Shown in pieces: positions 24,920 through 34,458 of a stretch of DNA of 64,000 nt (position 1 is the first letter of the stretch; each line of letters starts with the position of its first letter). Position numbers and translations under genes: made by a program. This stretch comes from Ga0077527 sp964531455 (GTDB lineage Bacteria; Pseudomonadota; Gammaproteobacteria; Burkholderiales; SG8-41): the NCBI GenBank assembly GCA_964531455.1, contig CAZHFZ010000001.1, positions 1 to 64,000 of the forward strand, written 5' to 3'. The notes below the pieces were generated by a model. It was given only the letters and a program-made list of their open reading frames with translations. It ran no database searches and was not told the DNA's origin.

Positions 24920-24949
24920 TGCAAAATTTGCAGAATGCAAGCGTTTGCA
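24920..24949 (-). promoter_or_regulatory. Two adjacent palindromes, probable operator of the catabolic cluster
   Basis: TGCAAAATTTGCA (24920-24932) and TGCAAGCGTTTGCA (24936-24949) are a perfect and a near-perfect palindrome with centres about 16 bp apart, located 50-79 bp upstream of the amidohydrolase start. The second has the central CG typical of LacI/GalR-family operators. A TTGACA hexamer on the minus strand (24984-24989) could be the -35 of the promoter, although the -10 is weak. No regulator gene lies nearby. Confidence 0.55.
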
Positions 24950-25007
24950 GCAAACCTTGGAAGCTAAATAATCACCCTGCCCTTGTCAAGGCAAAGTAAG
25001 GTTTAAA

Positions 25008-26090
25008 TCAACGCATTTTGGTCATTGCCGCGAGGAATTTCGCGTAGGCCTGTGGGTCGGGCTTCGGCACCCCGGTAATTGGGACATCAGATTGCCAGCC
25101 GAGCACGTCCAGCGTGCCTTCGACGGCATCGCGCGTCATGTTGCGGGTGATGAACACCAAGCGCGAGCGGCGCTCGGCATCGGGCCAGCGTTCCAAGTTC
25201 ACCGGTTCGTGGATCAGCGTCTGAACGGCGTGCACCGCGACAGGCTCGCCCTCGACATTGAGCAGACCTTTCACCCGCAGCAGTTCAGCGCCGCGTAATG
25301 ACGCCAGTGCGGTCAGCCAGGCGGTCAGTCCGACACGGGTTACCGGCGTATCGAGCATGATGCTGTACGACCGGATGCCGGCATCATGGCCCCCCTGTAT
25401 CAAGCCAGGCTGCCGGCTTTCGACCCGGCGGTAATTGTCCTCGCGCAGCCAGCGCGCCACGTCGGCCTGGCGCGATTCCGGTGCAATTGAGGCGCCAAAC
25501 AACACCGCCGGCGCAATTTCGCCGCGGCTGGCAGTCATCACATCGGCCGCGGGATTCAGCGTAGCGAGCCGCTCCCGCAGATTGGCAACTTCCGCAGGAT
25601 CGGCAATGTCGGCCTTGGTAATCAGCAGTCGGTCTGCCACGGCAGCCTGTTTGCGCGATTCGGGCTGCTGGTCGAGCTGGTTGGCGCCATTAACGGCATC
25701 GACCAGTGTGATCACGCTATCCAGCGCGTAATGAGGGGCAAGTTTCTCGTCGACAACCACCGTTTGCACAATCGGCACCGGGTCAGCCAGACCGGTGGTC
25801 TCTATCAGTACACGATCGAAGGGGGGCAGGTCGCCCTGACGACGCCGCTTGTCGAGGTCGCGCAGCGTGTTGACGAGGTCGCCGCGCACTGTGCAGCAAA
25901 TACAGCCGCTGGCCAGCAAAACGGTGTTTTCGTTGGGAGTGGCGATCAGCAGGTGGTCGAGTCCGATCTCGCCGAACTCGTTGATGATCCCCGCTGCACC
26001 GGCCATTGCAGGGTCTTGCAACAGCCGGTTCAGCAAAGTGGTTTTGCCGCTGCCCAGAAATCCGGTGATGATCGAAACGGGCAGTCGCAT
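25008..26090 (-). CDS. COG0523 (CobW/G3E) GTPase, possible metallochaperone
   Basis: This 360-residue G3E P-loop GTPase has Walker A GFLGSGKT at residues 10-17, the hallmark metal-binding Cys63-x-Cys65-Cys66 in SGCICCTVRGDL, INEFGEIGLDH, and an ITKADI segment as the guanine-specificity motif. A CobW C-terminal domain follows. Family members insert or traffic zinc, cobalt or nickel. No clear Zur-type box was seen upstream, so the metal is not assigned. It follows the aldolase gene by 56 bp. Confidence 0.92.
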   Translation of the reverse strand: MRLPVSIITGFLGSGKTTLLNRLLQDPAMAGAAGIINEFGEIGLDHLLIATPNENTVLLASGCICCTVRGDLVNTLRDLDKRRRQGDLPPFDRVLIETTGLADPVPIVQTVVVDEKLAPHYALDSVITLVDAVNGANQLDQQPESRKQAAVADRLLITKADIADPAEVANLRERLATLNPAADVMTASRGEIAPAVLFGASIAPESRQADVARWLREDNYRRVESRQPGLIQGGHDAGIRSYSIMLDTPVTRVGLTAWLTALASLRGAELLRVKGLLNVEGEPVAVHAVQTLIHEPVNLERWPDAERRSRLVFITRNMTRDAVEGTLDVLGWQSDVPITGVPKPDPQAYAKFLAAMTKMR

Positions 26091-26146
26091 TTTGAAGTAA
26101 GTGCTAACCTATTTTATAAATGATTGATTTAATTGATAATTCGCAA

Positions 26147-27172
26147 TCAACCTTTGCGCTCCAGATCAGCCGAATAGCGGCCGAGGCTGGCCAGTCCGTT
26201 CATGCGCGAGCGATGCGCCAGCGCGGCCTGGGCTGCCGGCACGTTGGTGGCTTGACCCTTCCACGCTTTCAGCGACGGCTGCTGCAGCGCGCGGCCATAC
26301 GAGAACGACAGCGGCCACGGCAGGTTGCCCTTGAACTGCTGGTTCATCGAATTGAGATGGGCGGTCGCCAGTTCATCGCTCTGCCCGCCGGACAGGAACA
26401 CGATGCCGGCCACGGCACCCGGCACCGTACGTTTCAGCGTGCGCACGGTACGTGCGGCGACTTCATCGACCGAAGCCTGTTTCGAACACTTCTTGCCGGA
26501 GATCACCATCGACGGCTTGAGCACGGTGTGTTCGAGCACAACACGGTTCAGGTACAGCGCTTCATAAACCGCATTCAGCGTCCACTCGGTAACTTCTTCA
26601 CAACGATCAATGGTGTGGTCGCCGTCCATCAGCACTTCGGGTTCGACGATGGGCACCAGACCGGCTTCCTGGCAGATCGCGGCGTAACGCGCCAGCGCAT
26701 GGGCGTTGGCAGCGATGGAGGTCGAGCTCGGCATGTCGCGGCCGATGTCGATCACGGCGCGCCATTTGGCGAACTTGGCGCCCAGCTTGACGTATTCGGC
26801 GCAGCGCTTGGGGAGGTTGTCGAGACCTTCGGTGACGGTTTCGCCCGGGCAGAAGGCCAGGGGTTTTGCGCCGGCATCGACTTTGATCCCCGGCAGAATG
26901 CCGGCCTTGGCCATCACGGTGACAAACGGCGTGCCGTCGGCGGCGCTCTGACGCAGCGTCTCGTCATAAAGAATGACGCCGCTGATGTGGTCACCCACGC
27001 CGCGGGTCGAGAACAGCATGTCACGGTAGGCCCGGCGGTTTTCTTCGATGTTTTCGACGCCAATGCTGTCGAAGCGCTTGCCAATGGTGCCGGTGCTTTC
27101 ATCGGCGGCGAGAATGCCTTTGCCGGGGGCGACCATCGCCTGGGCGATGGCGGCCAGATCATTTGCTGACAT
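26147..27172 (-). CDS. Class I fructose-bisphosphate aldolase
   Basis: This 341-residue enzyme is of the eukaryote-like, Schiff-base type. KGILAADESTGTIGKRF at the N-terminus and KWRAVIDIG in the barrel are diagnostic, and VLKPSMVISGKK carries the Schiff-base lysine. It interconverts fructose-1,6-bisphosphate with glyceraldehyde-3-phosphate and dihydroxyacetone phosphate. It ends the run tkt-gap-pgk-pyk-aldolase. Many proteobacteria encode the zinc-dependent class II enzyme instead. Confidence 0.95.
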   Translation of the reverse strand: MSANDLAAIAQAMVAPGKGILAADESTGTIGKRFDSIGVENIEENRRAYRDMLFSTRGVGDHISGVILYDETLRQSAADGTPFVTVMAKAGILPGIKVDAGAKPLAFCPGETVTEGLDNLPKRCAEYVKLGAKFAKWRAVIDIGRDMPSSTSIAANAHALARYAAICQEAGLVPIVEPEVLMDGDHTIDRCEEVTEWTLNAVYEALYLNRVVLEHTVLKPSMVISGKKCSKQASVDEVAARTVRTLKRTVPGAVAGIVFLSGGQSDELATAHLNSMNQQFKGNLPWPLSFSYGRALQQPSLKAWKGQATNVPAAQAALAHRSRMNGLASLGRYSADLERKG

Positions 27173-27248
27173 GGTTGCTCCTGCTGGTCTGGGTTGATTG
27201 GTGGAAGTTGGAAGTTTCGGAATCGGGGAAATATTTTACACCGGCAGA

Positions 27249-28676
27249 TTATTTCTTCCGGTGCTCGCCGACCTTGACGATTTTCAGGGTATTGGTGCCG
27301 CCCGAGCGGCCAAAAGGTTCGCCGATGGTGAGCACGATCAGATCGCCGTTCTGAACGACACCGCGTTTGATCAGTTCGTCTTCGGCCATGTGCAGTGCCT
27401 TTTCCGGGTTGCGCGCGCCTTTGAAACGCACCGGATGCACGCCGCGAAACAGTGTGACACGGCGCCGGGTTTCGATAACCGAGCTCATCGCATAAATCGG
27501 CACCGAAATCGCCATCCTCGACATCAGCAATGCCGTGCGCCCGCTCTGAGTGAGTGCGGCCACGGCCTTGATCGGCAGACCGGCAGCGGTAAACGCCGTT
27601 GCCCGGGCAATCGAGTTTTCCACATCAATCTGTCCCGGTCCGCCACGCCGCTCCTGCTGCAGCTGGTCTTCCTTTTCCACCTCGACGCAAACCCGCACCA
27701 TCGCGGCGATGGTTTCTGCCGGATATTTGCCGGCTGCCGTTTCGGCGGAGGTCATCACCGCATCGGTGCCGTCCAGCACCGCATTGGCAACGTCCGAAAC
27801 CTCCGCACGCGTCGGAATCGGGCTGCTGATCATCGACTCCATCATTTGCGTCGCAGTGATGGTCAGCTTCTGCTTGTAGCGCGCCATGCGGATCATGCGT
27901 TTTTGCAGCGCCGGTACCGCAGCATCGCCGACTTCGACGGCAAGGTCGCCACGCGCCACCATGATGGCGTCGGACGCATCCAGAATTTCCTCAAGCGCCG
28001 GAATCGCCTCCGCACGCTCGATTTTCGACACGATCAGGCCGTGGCCGCCGGCCTTGTTGAACAGGTCGCGCGCCCAGCGCACGTCTTCACCGGATCGCGG
28101 AAAAGACACGGCCAGAAAGTCCGCCTTCAGTTCCGCTGCAAGTTTGATGTCCTGCTTGTCTTTTTCCGTCAGCGCCGGCGCGGTCAGACCGCCGCCCTTG
28201 CGGTTGATGCCCTTGTTGTTCGACAGCGGCCCGCCCTGCTCCACCACAGTGCTGATCTTGGGTCCGCGCACGCCGGTCACGCCGAGCACGATGCGCCCGT
28301 CGTCGAGTAGCAGGGTGTCTCCGGGATGCACGTCGTTGGGCAGGTTCTTGTAATCAAGGCCGACAACATGCTGGTCACCGAGTTTGCATTCGGCATCCAG
28401 AACAAACTTGGCACCGGGCTCAAGAGTGATTTTCCCGTCCTTGAATTTGCCGACGCGGATCTTGGGGCCCTGCAGGTCGACCAGTACGCCGACCGCACGG
28501 CCGGCCTTGCGCGCCAGCTGACGAACCAGATTAACCCTTGCGCGATGTTCATCCGGCGCGCCATGCGAAAAATTGATGCGCACCACATCCAGCCCGGCTT
28601 CGATCATGCGGGTCAGCGTTTTGGCATCACTGGACGCCGGGCCCAGCGTGGCGACTACTTTGGTTCTGCGGATCAT
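27249..28676 (-). CDS. pyk: Pyruvate kinase
   Basis: Pyruvate kinase converts phosphoenolpyruvate and ADP to pyruvate and ATP. The 475-residue protein begins RRTKVVATLGPASSD, carries DLQGPKIRVG, MVARGDLAVEVG and the signature TQMMESMISSPIPTRAEV with its catalytic Lys/Glu context, and a C-terminal allosteric domain. Length is normal. The gene is 43 bp downstream of pgk and 76 bp upstream of the aldolase. Confidence 0.97.
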   Translation of the reverse strand: MIRRTKVVATLGPASSDAKTLTRMIEAGLDVVRINFSHGAPDEHRARVNLVRQLARKAGRAVGVLVDLQGPKIRVGKFKDGKITLEPGAKFVLDAECKLGDQHVVGLDYKNLPNDVHPGDTLLLDDGRIVLGVTGVRGPKISTVVEQGGPLSNNKGINRKGGGLTAPALTEKDKQDIKLAAELKADFLAVSFPRSGEDVRWARDLFNKAGGHGLIVSKIERAEAIPALEEILDASDAIMVARGDLAVEVGDAAVPALQKRMIRMARYKQKLTITATQMMESMISSPIPTRAEVSDVANAVLDGTDAVMTSAETAAGKYPAETIAAMVRVCVEVEKEDQLQQERRGGPGQIDVENSIARATAFTAAGLPIKAVAALTQSGRTALLMSRMAISVPIYAMSSVIETRRRVTLFRGVHPVRFKGARNPEKALHMAEDELIKRGVVQNGDLIVLTIGEPFGRSGGTNTLKIVKVGEHRKK

Positions 28677-28719
28677 GCGCTACCCATCCCTGAAGTAAGA
28701 GGCTGGCCGCGCGCTCCGG

Positions 28720-29901
28720 TCATGCTGCGCGCTGCTCAAGAACCTCGACCGCCGGCAGTTTCTTGCCCTCGAGAAATTCGAGGAACGCACCGCCACCGGT
28801 TGAAATATAAGACACCTTGTCGGCAATACCGTACTTGGACACGGCGGCCAGCGTGTCTCCGCCGCCGGCGATTGAAAACGCTTTCGAGGCCGCAATGGCT
28901 TCAGCAATCGCCTTGGTGCCGCCGGCGAACTGGTCGTATTCGAAAACACCCACAGGACCGTTCCAGACTACGGTGCCGGCCTTGGCGATGAGCTCAGCAA
29001 AGATGTGCGCGGTTTTGACGCCGACATCGAGGATCAGGTCATCACCGCGAACAGCGGAGGCATCGATGGGATTGGCACGCGCCAGCGCTGACAGTTCATC
29101 GGCTACAACCACATCCACCGGCAGCGGCACCTGCGCGCCGCGCGATTTCATGATGTCGATGATGGTCTGCGCTTCTCCGACGAGGTCGGGCTCGGCCAGC
29201 GATTTGCCGATGCGCATGCCGGATGCCAGCATGAAGGTATTGGCAATGCCGCCACCGACAATCAACTGATCGACTTTCGATGCGAGCGATTTCAGGATCG
29301 TCAGTTTGGTTGAGACCTTGGAACCCGCAACAATCGCCAGCAAGGGCCGCGCCGGTTTTTCCAGTGCTTTGCCCAATGCATCCAGTTCCGCCGCCATCAA
29401 GGGGCCGGCACAGGCTATCGGCGCAAACTTCGCTATGCCATGCGTGGTGGCTTCGGCGCGATGCGCAGTGCCGAAAGCGTCGTTCACATAAACGTCGCAC
29501 AACGCCGCCATTTTTTTGGATAGCTGTTCGTCGTTTTTTTTCTCACCCTTGTTGACGCGGCAATTTTCCAGCAACACCACTTCGCCGGGTTTGACGGTAA
29601 ATCCGCCATCGACCCAGTCCTGAATCAGCCGCACCGGCTGACCCAGGGTTTCCGCCAGGCGCTTGGCGATCGGTGCCAGCGTATCTCGGGACTGCAACGA
29701 ACCTTCCGTCGGTCGGCCCAGGTGCGAGGTGACCATCACTGCAGCACCAGCCGCCAGCGCATGTTTGATGCCGGGAATGGTGGCGCGGATGCGTGTGTCT
29801 TCGGTGATGTTGCCGGCATCATCCTGCGGAACATTGAGGTCCGCACGGATGAACACGCGTTTGTCTTTGAGCGGAAGATCGGTAAGGCGGAGAAACTTCA
29901 A
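28720..29901 (-). CDS. pgk: Phosphoglycerate kinase
   Basis: Pgk transfers the phosphoryl group of 1,3-bisphosphoglycerate to ADP. Visible are RVFIRADLNVPQDD at the start, TSHLGRPTEG, the VAGSKVSTKL hinge segment and the C-terminal GGGDTLAAVSKYG nucleotide-binding motif. The start is TTG: TTG 29901 has AAGGG at about 8 bases, whereas TTG 29907 is too close to it. The size, about 393 residues, is typical. A palindromic repeat separates it from gap. Confidence 0.96.
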   Translation of the reverse strand: MKFLRLTDLPLKDKRVFIRADLNVPQDDAGNITEDTRIRATIPGIKHALAAGAAVMVTSHLGRPTEGSLQSRDTLAPIAKRLAETLGQPVRLIQDWVDGGFTVKPGEVVLLENCRVNKGEKKNDEQLSKKMAALCDVYVNDAFGTAHRAEATTHGIAKFAPIACAGPLMAAELDALGKALEKPARPLLAIVAGSKVSTKLTILKSLASKVDQLIVGGGIANTFMLASGMRIGKSLAEPDLVGEAQTIIDIMKSRGAQVPLPVDVVVADELSALARANPIDASAVRGDDLILDVGVKTAHIFAELIAKAGTVVWNGPVGVFEYDQFAGGTKAIAEAIAASKAFSIAGGGDTLAAVSKYGIADKVSYISTGGGAFLEFLEGKKLPAVEVLEQRAA

Positions 29902-29915
29902 GATCAAACCCTTTT

Positions 29916-30002
29916 AGCCACAGAGCTCACAAAGGACACATGGAACAGCAAAGAAAACAGGCAACCGATGAGCCGGGAGTTTTCTGTGTGACCTCTGTGG
30001 CT
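29916..30002. repeat. Inverted repeat (CCACAGAG-type) between gap and pgk
   Basis: Eighteen-base arms, AGCCACAGAGCTCACAAA (29916-29933) and TGTGTGACCTCTGTGGCT (29985-30002), are inverted copies with two mismatches, around a 51-bp centre. The CCACAGAGGTCACA theme occurs widely as short dispersed repeats in bacterial chromosomes. It follows the gap stop and could fold in the transcript, so it may tune expression between gap and pgk. Confidence 0.6.
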
Positions 30003-30019
30003 GCGTTTTTTGACTTCAA

Positions 30020-31021
30020 TTATTTTTTCGCGACAACCCGCACCATTTCCAGAACCTTGTTGGAATAACCCCATTCGTTGTCGTACCAGGCCACGACCTT
30101 GACGAAGGTGCTGTCGAGCGCGATGCCGGCTTCGGCGTCAAACACCGAGGTGCAGGTTTCGTCACGGAAATCGGTGGAAACCACCTTGTCCTCGGTATAA
30201 CCGAGCACGCCCTTCATAGCACCGGCAGATTGCGCTTTCATTTCAGCGCAGATTTCGGCGTAGGTCGCGGGCTTGTTCAACTCGACCGTCAGGTCGACCA
30301 CCGACACATCGGAGGTCGGCACACGGAATGCCATGCCGGTGAGTTTCTTGTTCAATTCCGGGATCACCACGCCCACGGCCTTGGCAGCACCCGTCGATGA
30401 CGGAATGATGTTTTCAAGAATGCCGCGGCCACCGCGCCAATCCTTGTTCGACGGGCCGTCGACGGTTTTTTGAGTCGCGGTAGCTGCGTGCACCGTGGTC
30501 ATCAGACCGCGCTTGATGCCCCACTTGTCGTTCAATACCTTGGCAACCGGCGCCAGGCAGTTGGTCGTGCACGACGCGTTGGAGATGATGTCCTGGCCGG
30601 CGTAGGTCTTGTCATTGACGCCGAAAACGAACATCGGCGTGTCGTCTTTCGAAGGCGCTGACATGATCACTTTTTTTGCACCGGCGGTCAGGTGTTTCTG
30701 AGCCGTGGCCTTGTCGAGGAACAGTCCGGTCGCTTCGATCACGATATCGGCGCCGATTTCATTCCACTTCAGCTCGGCGGGATCTTTCACCGCGGTCAGA
30801 CGGATTTTCTTGCCATTGACGATCAGTGTAGTGCCGGAGACGGCGATTTCGCCTTTGAATTTTCCGTGTACCGAATCATGACGCAGCATGTAAGCAAGAT
30901 AGTCGGGTTCCAGCAGATCATTGATGCCGACGACTTCGATGTCGGAAAAGTCCTGCACCGCTGCACGAAACACCATCCGCCCGATACGCCCAAACCCGTT
31001 GATGCCAACCTTGATAGCCAT
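30020..31021 (-). CDS. gap: Glyceraldehyde-3-phosphate dehydrogenase, type I
   Basis: GapA-type enzyme of 333 residues: NAD-binding KVGINGFGRIGRMV at the N-terminus, catalytic Cys in SNASCTTNCLAP, the downstream His in TTVHAATATQKT and YDNEWGYSNKVLEM at the end. It oxidises glyceraldehyde-3-phosphate to 1,3-bisphosphoglycerate. It lies between tkt (31 bp upstream) and pgk in the glycolytic run. Confidence 0.97.
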   Translation of the reverse strand: MAIKVGINGFGRIGRMVFRAAVQDFSDIEVVGINDLLEPDYLAYMLRHDSVHGKFKGEIAVSGTTLIVNGKKIRLTAVKDPAELKWNEIGADIVIEATGLFLDKATAQKHLTAGAKKVIMSAPSKDDTPMFVFGVNDKTYAGQDIISNASCTTNCLAPVAKVLNDKWGIKRGLMTTVHAATATQKTVDGPSNKDWRGGRGILENIIPSSTGAAKAVGVVIPELNKKLTGMAFRVPTSDVSVVDLTVELNKPATYAEICAEMKAQSAGAMKGVLGYTEDKVVSTDFRDETCTSVFDAEAGIALDSTFVKVVAWYDNEWGYSNKVLEMVRVVAKK

Positions 31022-31052
31022 GACGCCCCCAAAATTCCGTTAATGAAATGAG

Positions 31053-33050
31053 TTACAGAACGTTGCGTACTGCTGCGGCGACGGCGTCGCCGGTGATGCC
31101 AAAGAATTTGTACAGCTCTCCCGCCGGCGCTGACTCGCCGTAACGGTCGATGCCGATGACCTTGCCTTCAAGACCGACGTATTTTCGCCAATAGTCGGTG
31201 ACACCCGCCTCAACCGCGACCCTCGGTACGCCGCGCGGCAGTACCGACTCCCGGTAAGCGGCGTCCTGTCTGTCAAAGAGCTGGGTGCAGGGCATCGAAA
31301 CCACCCGCACTGCAACGCCTTCTGCAGCGAGCGCCTGCTGCGCGGCCAGCGCGAGTGACACTTCGGACCCGGTGGCGATGATCACCGCACGCGGTGCACC
31401 AGATGCCTCGGCCAGCACGTAAGCACCACGGGCAATCGCCGCGACCTGCTCTGCGCTGCGATTCTGGAAATTCAGGTTCTGCCGTGACAGCAGCAGGCTG
31501 CTCGGTCCGTCCTTGCGTTCAATCGCGCTGGCCCATGCAGCAGCGGTCTCCACCGTATCGCAGGGCCGCCAGACATGCATATTGGGCAGCAGGCGCAATG
31601 TTGCCGTGTGCTCCACCGGCTGATGCGTCGGACCGTCTTCGCCGAGACCGATCGAATCGTGGGTGAACACACAGACCACCCGCTGTTTCATCAGCGCCGC
31701 CATGCGCAGCGCATTGCGTTCGTAATCCGAGAACACGAGGAAGGTGGCGTGGTAGGGAATCAGTCCGCCATGCAGCGCAATACCGTTGCAGATCGCCGCC
31801 ATGCCGAATTCGCGTACGCCGAAATACAGATAGTTGCCGCCGCTGGTCGCACTGACACCTTTTGAACCCGACCACAGCGTAAGGTTGGAGCCGGCCAGAT
31901 CCGCCGAGCCGCCGATCAGCTCCGGCAGTGCCGGCGCAAAACCTTCAATCGCGTTCTGCGACGCCTTGCGGGTGGCGACGGTCTCCGCTTTTTGTACGGT
32001 CTGCGCGAGGAAGGCATCGCGATGTGCCGGCCAGCCGGCGGGCAGTTCGCCGGCCATACGGCGTTTGAATTCTGCAGCGAGATCGGGATGCGCAGCCGCG
32101 TAAGCGGCAAAACGCTGGTTCCACTCGGTTTCCTGCGCGGTGCCGCGTCCGCGCGCATTCCACTCTTCGCGGATGGCTTCAGGAATTTCAAATGGCGGAT
32201 GCGACCAACCGATCGCTTCCCGGGTCGCGGCAATTTCTTCGGCGCCCAGCGGCGCGCCATGCACGCTGCCGGTGTTCTGCTTTTTCGGCGAGCCTTTGCC
32301 GATAATGGTTTTGCAGCAGATCAGCGTCGGACGTCCCGTTTCGCGCTGCGCATTGCGGATCGCATCGTCCACCGCATCGGTATCGTGGCCATCAACCCCG
32401 TAAATCACATTCCAGCCGTAAGCAGCAAAACGCTGCGGGGTGTTGTCAGTAAACCATTGTTTTATATTGCCTTTTTCGGAATCAATGGAAATCCCGTTGT
32501 CGTCGTACAAGGCAATCAATTTGCTCAGCTTCAGCGTACCGGCCAACGCGCAGACTTCGTGCGATATACCTTCCATCAGGCAACCGTCGCCGAGGAACAC
32601 ATAGGTGCGGTGATCAACAATGCTGTGGCCGTCGCGATTGAAGCTGTCCGCGAGTACACGCTCGGCGATGGCCATGCCCACGGCGTTGGCGATGCCCTGG
32701 CCCAAGGGTCCGGTGGTGGTTTCCACGCCCGGGGTCAAACCATGTTCGGGATGGCCTGGGGTTTTGGAGTGCAGCTGACGGAAGTTTTTGAGCTCTTCAA
32801 TCGGCAGGTCGTAGCCGGTCAGGTGCAAAAGCGCGTAGAGCAGCATTGAGCCATGGCCGTTCGACAACACAAAGCGGTCACGGTTGGCCCAGTGTGGATT
32901 GGCCGGGTTATGGCGCAGGTGACGGTGCCACAAGGCTTCGGCGATTTCCGCCATGCCCATCGGCATGCCGGGATGGCCGGAGTTGGCCTGCTGAACAGCG
33001 TCCATAGCCAACGCGCGAAGCGCGTTCGCCAACTCGGGTCGGGAACTCAT
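31053..33050 (-). CDS. tkt: Transketolase
   Basis: This is a thiamine-diphosphate enzyme of the pentose-phosphate and Calvin pathways with 665 residues. It has SGHPGMPMGMAEIAEALW near the N-terminus, the ThDP motif GDGCLMEGISHE, and THDSIGLGEDGPTHQPVE in the pyrimidine domain. I use ATG 33050, giving the usual SSRPELANALRALAMDAVQ start; the longer frame to 33149 adds a non-homologous Cys/Pro-rich stretch. It is the first gene of the glycolytic run. Confidence 0.95.
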   Translation of the reverse strand: MSSRPELANALRALAMDAVQQANSGHPGMPMGMAEIAEALWHRHLRHNPANPHWANRDRFVLSNGHGSMLLYALLHLTGYDLPIEELKNFRQLHSKTPGHPEHGLTPGVETTTGPLGQGIANAVGMAIAERVLADSFNRDGHSIVDHRTYVFLGDGCLMEGISHEVCALAGTLKLSKLIALYDDNGISIDSEKGNIKQWFTDNTPQRFAAYGWNVIYGVDGHDTDAVDDAIRNAQRETGRPTLICCKTIIGKGSPKKQNTGSVHGAPLGAEEIAATREAIGWSHPPFEIPEAIREEWNARGRGTAQETEWNQRFAAYAAAHPDLAAEFKRRMAGELPAGWPAHRDAFLAQTVQKAETVATRKASQNAIEGFAPALPELIGGSADLAGSNLTLWSGSKGVSATSGGNYLYFGVREFGMAAICNGIALHGGLIPYHATFLVFSDYERNALRMAALMKQRVVCVFTHDSIGLGEDGPTHQPVEHTATLRLLPNMHVWRPCDTVETAAAWASAIERKDGPSSLLLSRQNLNFQNRSAEQVAAIARGAYVLAEASGAPRAVIIATGSEVSLALAAQQALAAEGVAVRVVSMPCTQLFDRQDAAYRESVLPRGVPRVAVEAGVTDYWRKYVGLEGKVIGIDRYGESAPAGELYKFFGITGDAVAAAVRNVL

Positions 33051-33185
33051 GGCTTGCAATCCTAGTGTGGAATGGCGGGGCGGAAAGCCGTGATTATAAC
33101 GGCTGACCCCGGGGACACGCGAGGGCGGCGCACAGCATGTGGCCTTCAACCACGACGCATTTCATCTCCGGCCTGCCGCTCCGCC

Positions 33186-34436
33186 TTACTCCTCGTTCTT
33201 GCGCGAGGTCTTGATGCCCAAGTGCTTGAGCTTTCGATATAAATGCGTGCGTTCAAGACCCACGGCATCGGCCACACGGCTGATGTTGCCGCCTTCCCGG
33301 ACGAGGTGATACTCGAAATAAATGCGTTCGAAGGCGTCGCGGGCGTCGCGCAACGGCGCATCCAGCTGCAACACCGCAGCGGCACCCGGTGTGGCCGCCT
33401 GAGGCACCACGCGCTGGGTTTCTTCCAGTGAAATCTGTTCGCCGGCCGCGGTATTGGCAAGCGTCTGCACGACACTGCGCAGCTCTGAAAGATTACCCGG
33501 CCATTCATAGTTGCGCAGCGCATTCAGGGCCGCCGTACTGAAATGCCTCGGCGGTACCTGCTTTTGCTCAACAAGGTCGTTGAGCAGTGCGCTGGCGAAC
33601 TCGGGAATATCGTCGCGCTGGTCGCGTAATTTTGGCAACTGGATCGTGGTTGCCCCGAGCAGTTGATAAACCCGGTCATCAAACGTACCGGCCGCCACCA
33701 GTTCGGCGAGCGGACGGGTAGTACAGCAGACGACGCGGGTGTTGTAACGCTCGGCCTGCGACAACAACACAAAAAGGCCGCGTTGCTCGAGTTTGTTGAA
33801 TTCCGCAATATCGCGCACCAGCAGCGTGCCGCCGCGCGTTGCCTGCAACAGGTCAAGAGGCGTTTCAACGGTTTGTGCCCCTAGCTCGATCACGGTCCAC
33901 GGCATGCTGGGCGTGTGCAGCACGCGCGCACAGGCTTCAAAAGCACAGCCGGGGGCACCCTGGATCAGCACGGCCGAACGGCTCGCCGCAATGCGTTCAA
34001 GCCGCTGCTTCAGCTCCTGTACGACGGGTGTGCGTCCGAGCATGCCCAACGCCGCGGCGTGTGGCTGTTGCTCACCGCGTGTAATGGCCTTGCCCACCGT
34101 GGACAGCAGTTTCTGCAGTGCAATCGGCTTCTCGAGAAAGTCATAAGCGCCGATGCGGGTGGCTTCAACCGCGGTGTCGATGGTGCCATGGCCGGACATC
34201 ATTACCACCGGCATTGTCAACTGTCCGGTGCTTGCCCATTCCTTGAGCAAAGTAATACCGTCGGTATCCGGCATCCAGATGTCGAGCAATACGAGATCGG
34301 GGCGGTTCTGGCTGCGGAATGCCCGTGCAGCACCCGCATTTTCAGCCAGGCGCACGTCATAACCTTCGTCGGAAAGGATTTCCGACAACAGTTCGCGAAT
34401 GCCGATTTCGTCGTCTACTACCAGTATCTGTCGCAT
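33186..34436 (-). CDS. NtrX-like response regulator with degenerate AAA+ domain
   Basis: A receiver domain has acidic Asp8/Asp9, phospho-acceptor Asp52 (LLDIWMPD) and Lys103. The central sigma-54 activator-like domain is degraded: Walker A reads GAPGCAFE where NtrC has GESGTGKE, Walker B reads LLVRDI instead of LFLDEI, and the stretch with the GAFTGA sigma-54 loop is missing. The C-terminal Fis-type helix-turn-helix (NISRVADAVGLERTHLYRKL) is intact. It should act without ATPase-driven sigma-54 activation. It is 416 residues long from ATG 34436 and pairs with the kinase upstream. Confidence 0.88.
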   Translation of the reverse strand: MRQILVVDDEIGIRELLSEILSDEGYDVRLAENAGAARAFRSQNRPDLVLLDIWMPDTDGITLLKEWASTGQLTMPVVMMSGHGTIDTAVEATRIGAYDFLEKPIALQKLLSTVGKAITRGEQQPHAAALGMLGRTPVVQELKQRLERIAASRSAVLIQGAPGCAFEACARVLHTPSMPWTVIELGAQTVETPLDLLQATRGGTLLVRDIAEFNKLEQRGLFVLLSQAERYNTRVVCCTTRPLAELVAAGTFDDRVYQLLGATTIQLPKLRDQRDDIPEFASALLNDLVEQKQVPPRHFSTAALNALRNYEWPGNLSELRSVVQTLANTAAGEQISLEETQRVVPQAATPGAAAVLQLDAPLRDARDAFERIYFEYHLVREGGNISRVADAVGLERTHLYRKLKHLGIKTSRKNEE

Positions 34437-34458
34437 GATTCTCAGTAATGGCTCAGGT

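Noticed and set aside
26120..28310. Plus-strand open frames opposite the aldolase and pyruvate kinase genes
   Set aside because: Both frames are antisense to conserved glycolytic genes and lack motifs or ribosome sites.
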